Below, piece after piece: positions 62,226-64,000 of a DNA stretch of 64,000 bases (its first letter is position 1; every line of letters begins with the position of its first letter). The translations under genes and the position numbers were made by a program. The stretch covers positions 43,501 through 107,500 of the forward strand of contig JAOPHQ010002857.1 in the NCBI GenBank assembly GCA_030340625.1, given 5' to 3'. Origin of the DNA: Merluccius polli. Lineage: Eukaryota > Chordata > Actinopteri > Gadiformes > Merlucciidae. Below the pieces are notes generated by a model that worked only from the letters and a program-made list of their open reading frames with translations, searched no databases and was not told where the DNA came from.

Positions 62226-62866
62226 AATTTGACCCCAAGGTTAAGGGGTGGAGGCCGGAGAGGTTAAGGTGGTGGAGGTTGTAGAGGTTAAGGTGGTGGA
62301 GGCTGTAGAGGTTAAGGGAGTGGAGGCTGTAGAGGTTAAGGTGGTGGAGGCTGTAGAGGTTAAGGTGGTGGAGGCCGGAGAGGTTAAGGTGGTGGAGGTT
62401 GTAGAGGTTAAGGTGTGGAGGCTGTAGAGGTTAAGTTGGTGGAGGTTGCAGAGGTTAAGGTGGTGGAGGCCGGAAAGGTTAAGGTGGTGGAGGCTGTAGA
62501 GGTTAAGGGAGTGGAGGCTGTAGAGGTTAAGGTGTGGAGGCTGTAGAGGTTAAGTTGGTGGAGGCTGTAGAGGTTAAGGTGGTGGAGGCCGGAAAGGTTA
62601 AGGTGGTGGAGGCTGTAGAGGTTAAGGGAGTGGAGGCTGTAGAGGTTAAGGTGGTGGAGGCTGTAGAGGTTAAGTTGGTGGAGGCTGTAGAGGTTAAGGT
62701 GGTGGAGGCTGTAGAGGTTAAGGGAGTGGAGGCTGTAGAGGTTAATGTGGTGGAGGTTGTAGAGGTTAAGGTGGTGGAGGCTGTAGAGGTTAAGGTGGTG
62801 GAGGTTGCAGAGGTTAAGGTGGTGGAGGCTGTAGAGGTTAAGGTGGTGGAGGCTGTAGAGGTTAAC
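62226..62866. repeat. 24-bp GAGGTTAAGGTGGTGGAGGC minisatellite (~27 copies)
   Basis: Units with TGTA or CGGA endings. 24 bp keeps the frame and yields false VEAVEVK and LYSLHHLN frames. Confidence 0.96.
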
Positions 62867-62879
62867 AGTCACAGTATTT

Positions 62880-63500
62880 GCGATGTCAGAGCCCTTCACC
62901 TCCACAAGCGTCTGTCTAGGGTCTCCTCCGCCCACCAGCGGGTTCAAACAAGTGCTCCTCAGCAGCCTCATATTCAGGGAAGTAGTAGCCTCAGATAACC
63001 AGACTTATCTCCACACTTGGTTTTCCAGAAAGGTCTGGCTGAACTCACTATCATTCTGGTGTAGGGGAAAAAACGCTTCGTCTTGTTTGTGTTTCTTAAA
63101 CCAATCACAATCGTTTTGGGCGGTGCCATTGTCGACTCCTACAGTCACCCGATGGCTTGGGTGGGCTTATACCAACAACCTCCATCCGGTAAGCAGACTA
63201 TGGCGGTAGTGGAGGACCTCCGACCTCAGACTAATGACTACAGACTCTTATCTTCCAGGCTATATGCAGTAGGCCTATATACTGACCTGATACACAATAC
63301 ATTAAGCACATGTATGCATGTGCTCAACACACAGCCAGGGGTCCTAACTTCTCAGGGTCTTCATAGTGATGACCAGGGCCAACCGCCTGGCGGCTGAAAC
63401 AGCTGAGTGGCTGGTCTGGATCACAACCAGTGATCAGCACGTCACGTCAGCTGTTAAATTAAATGTACAATGCATACAAACACTAAAAAGTAAAACGTTA
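62880..63500. other. Unique-looking DNA, probable old transposon remnant
   Basis: Contains AACCAATCACAATCGTTTTG and AGGTCTGGCTGAACTC, motifs that recur in fish MITEs, but no ends were found. Nothing recognised as coding. Confidence 0.4.
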
Positions 63501-63639
63501 GCCCAACATACACAAATAGACAAATTGTATTTAAAATCAAAATGTAGCCGACGTATAGGCGCACGCACCTGAGCTGCTCTGGAAACCGCAGGAATCTGAC
63601 CATCAGTCATATATAAAATATTAATGAACATTACTGACA

Positions 63640-63825
63640 AAAAACACTAATACAAAAAACATTAATACAAAAAACATTAATACAAAAAACACTAATACAA
63701 AAAACACTAATACAAAAAACATTAATACAAAAAACACTAATACAAAAAACACTAATACAAAAAACATTAATACAAAAAACACTAATACAAATAACACTAA
63801 TACAAAAAACACTAATACAACAAAC
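63640..63825. repeat. 15-bp AAAAAACACTAATAC minisatellite (~12 copies)
   Basis: Units AAAAAACATTAATAC / AAAAAACACTAATAC. 15 bp keeps the frame and gives false FVLVFFVLM frames. Confidence 0.95.
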
Positions 63826-63901
63826 CATACAAGGGCTTACACCGTTCATTAAAAACACTTCACTGGACTTTTTTCATTAATTGAAACGACTGTGACGCGC
63901 C

Positions 63902-63948
63902 TTATATAACAACCGTGATTGGCTGCGAAGTGTGACGGCTGTGATTGG
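63902..63948 (-). promoter_or_regulatory. Two CCAAT boxes and a TATA-like box, leftward
   Basis: On the minus strand CAGCCAATCAC occurs twice, 26 bases apart (63918-63922 and 63944-63948 cores), followed by TTATATAA at 63902-63909. The order fits a leftward promoter, although the second CCAAT is unusually close to the TATA. It could serve the gene that starts near 61.7 kb. Confidence 0.35.
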
Positions 63949-64000
63949 CTGATCACTCCACGTGATTACTTCCTGCTTCACTCTGCTGCTGAACACATGA

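Noticed and set aside
62226..62971. VEAVEVK and LYSLHHLN repeat frames
   Set aside because: 24-bp array artefacts on both strands.

Overview
The window is vertebrate nuclear DNA, almost certainly from a teleost fish. Genes are split by GT-AG introns, a fish-type TRIM/B30.2 gene sits at the left edge, and Tc1/mariner, hAT and LINE remnants are common. Microsatellites and minisatellites are extremely dense. No bacterial or viral gene is seen. Most long open frames are artefacts of tandem repeats.

Layout. 1-1.7 kb: the 3' part of a TRIM-type E3 ligase gene (+ strand): a coiled-coil exon, an intron and a PRY-SPRY exon. 1.76-2.94 kb: a nearly complete Tc1/mariner element with DD36E spacing and a frameshifted transposase. 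3-12.3 kb: intergenic repeats, including an AGCTCTATATATGATG-type satellite broken by a LINE 3' end, which is broken by a hAT element that holds a further palindromic insertion. 12.36-41.9 kb (- strand): a 21-coding-exon SIPA1-like (SIPA1L/SPAR family) gene. I rebuilt it exon by exon with consistent phases. It encodes 1,527 residues: a SIPA1L N-terminus, a RapGAP domain, a PDZ domain, the C-terminal SIPA1L region and a terminal coiled coil. Its introns are packed with 23-42 bp minisatellites, several of which begin on or include splice junctions. 42-51.4 kb: the probable 5' intron and promoter side of that gene plus repeats, including a 2.7 kb purine-rich array. 51.4-61.7 kb (- strand): a second multi-exon gene for a spectrin-repeat-like helical protein that I cannot name. 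62-64 kb: arrays and a CCAAT/TATA-like cluster that could serve a leftward promoter.

The observations most worth checking are: (1) minisatellites whose units contain a real splice donor (40 bp x 11 at sipa1l coding exon 1) or acceptor (42 bp, about 17 copies at coding exon 13); (2) the apparent loss of the catalytic Asn-thumb block from the sipa1l RapGAP domain; (3) a piece of 28S rRNA gene carried inside a non-autonomous hAT element; (4) hAT-in-hAT and LINE/hAT/palindrome nests with readable target duplications; and (5) one 41-bp minisatellite family present in opposite orientations 38 kb apart, apparently grown from the inside of a dispersed repeat that also occurs once between them. I found no new defence-like or operon-like system; the novelty lies in how repeats interact with gene structure.
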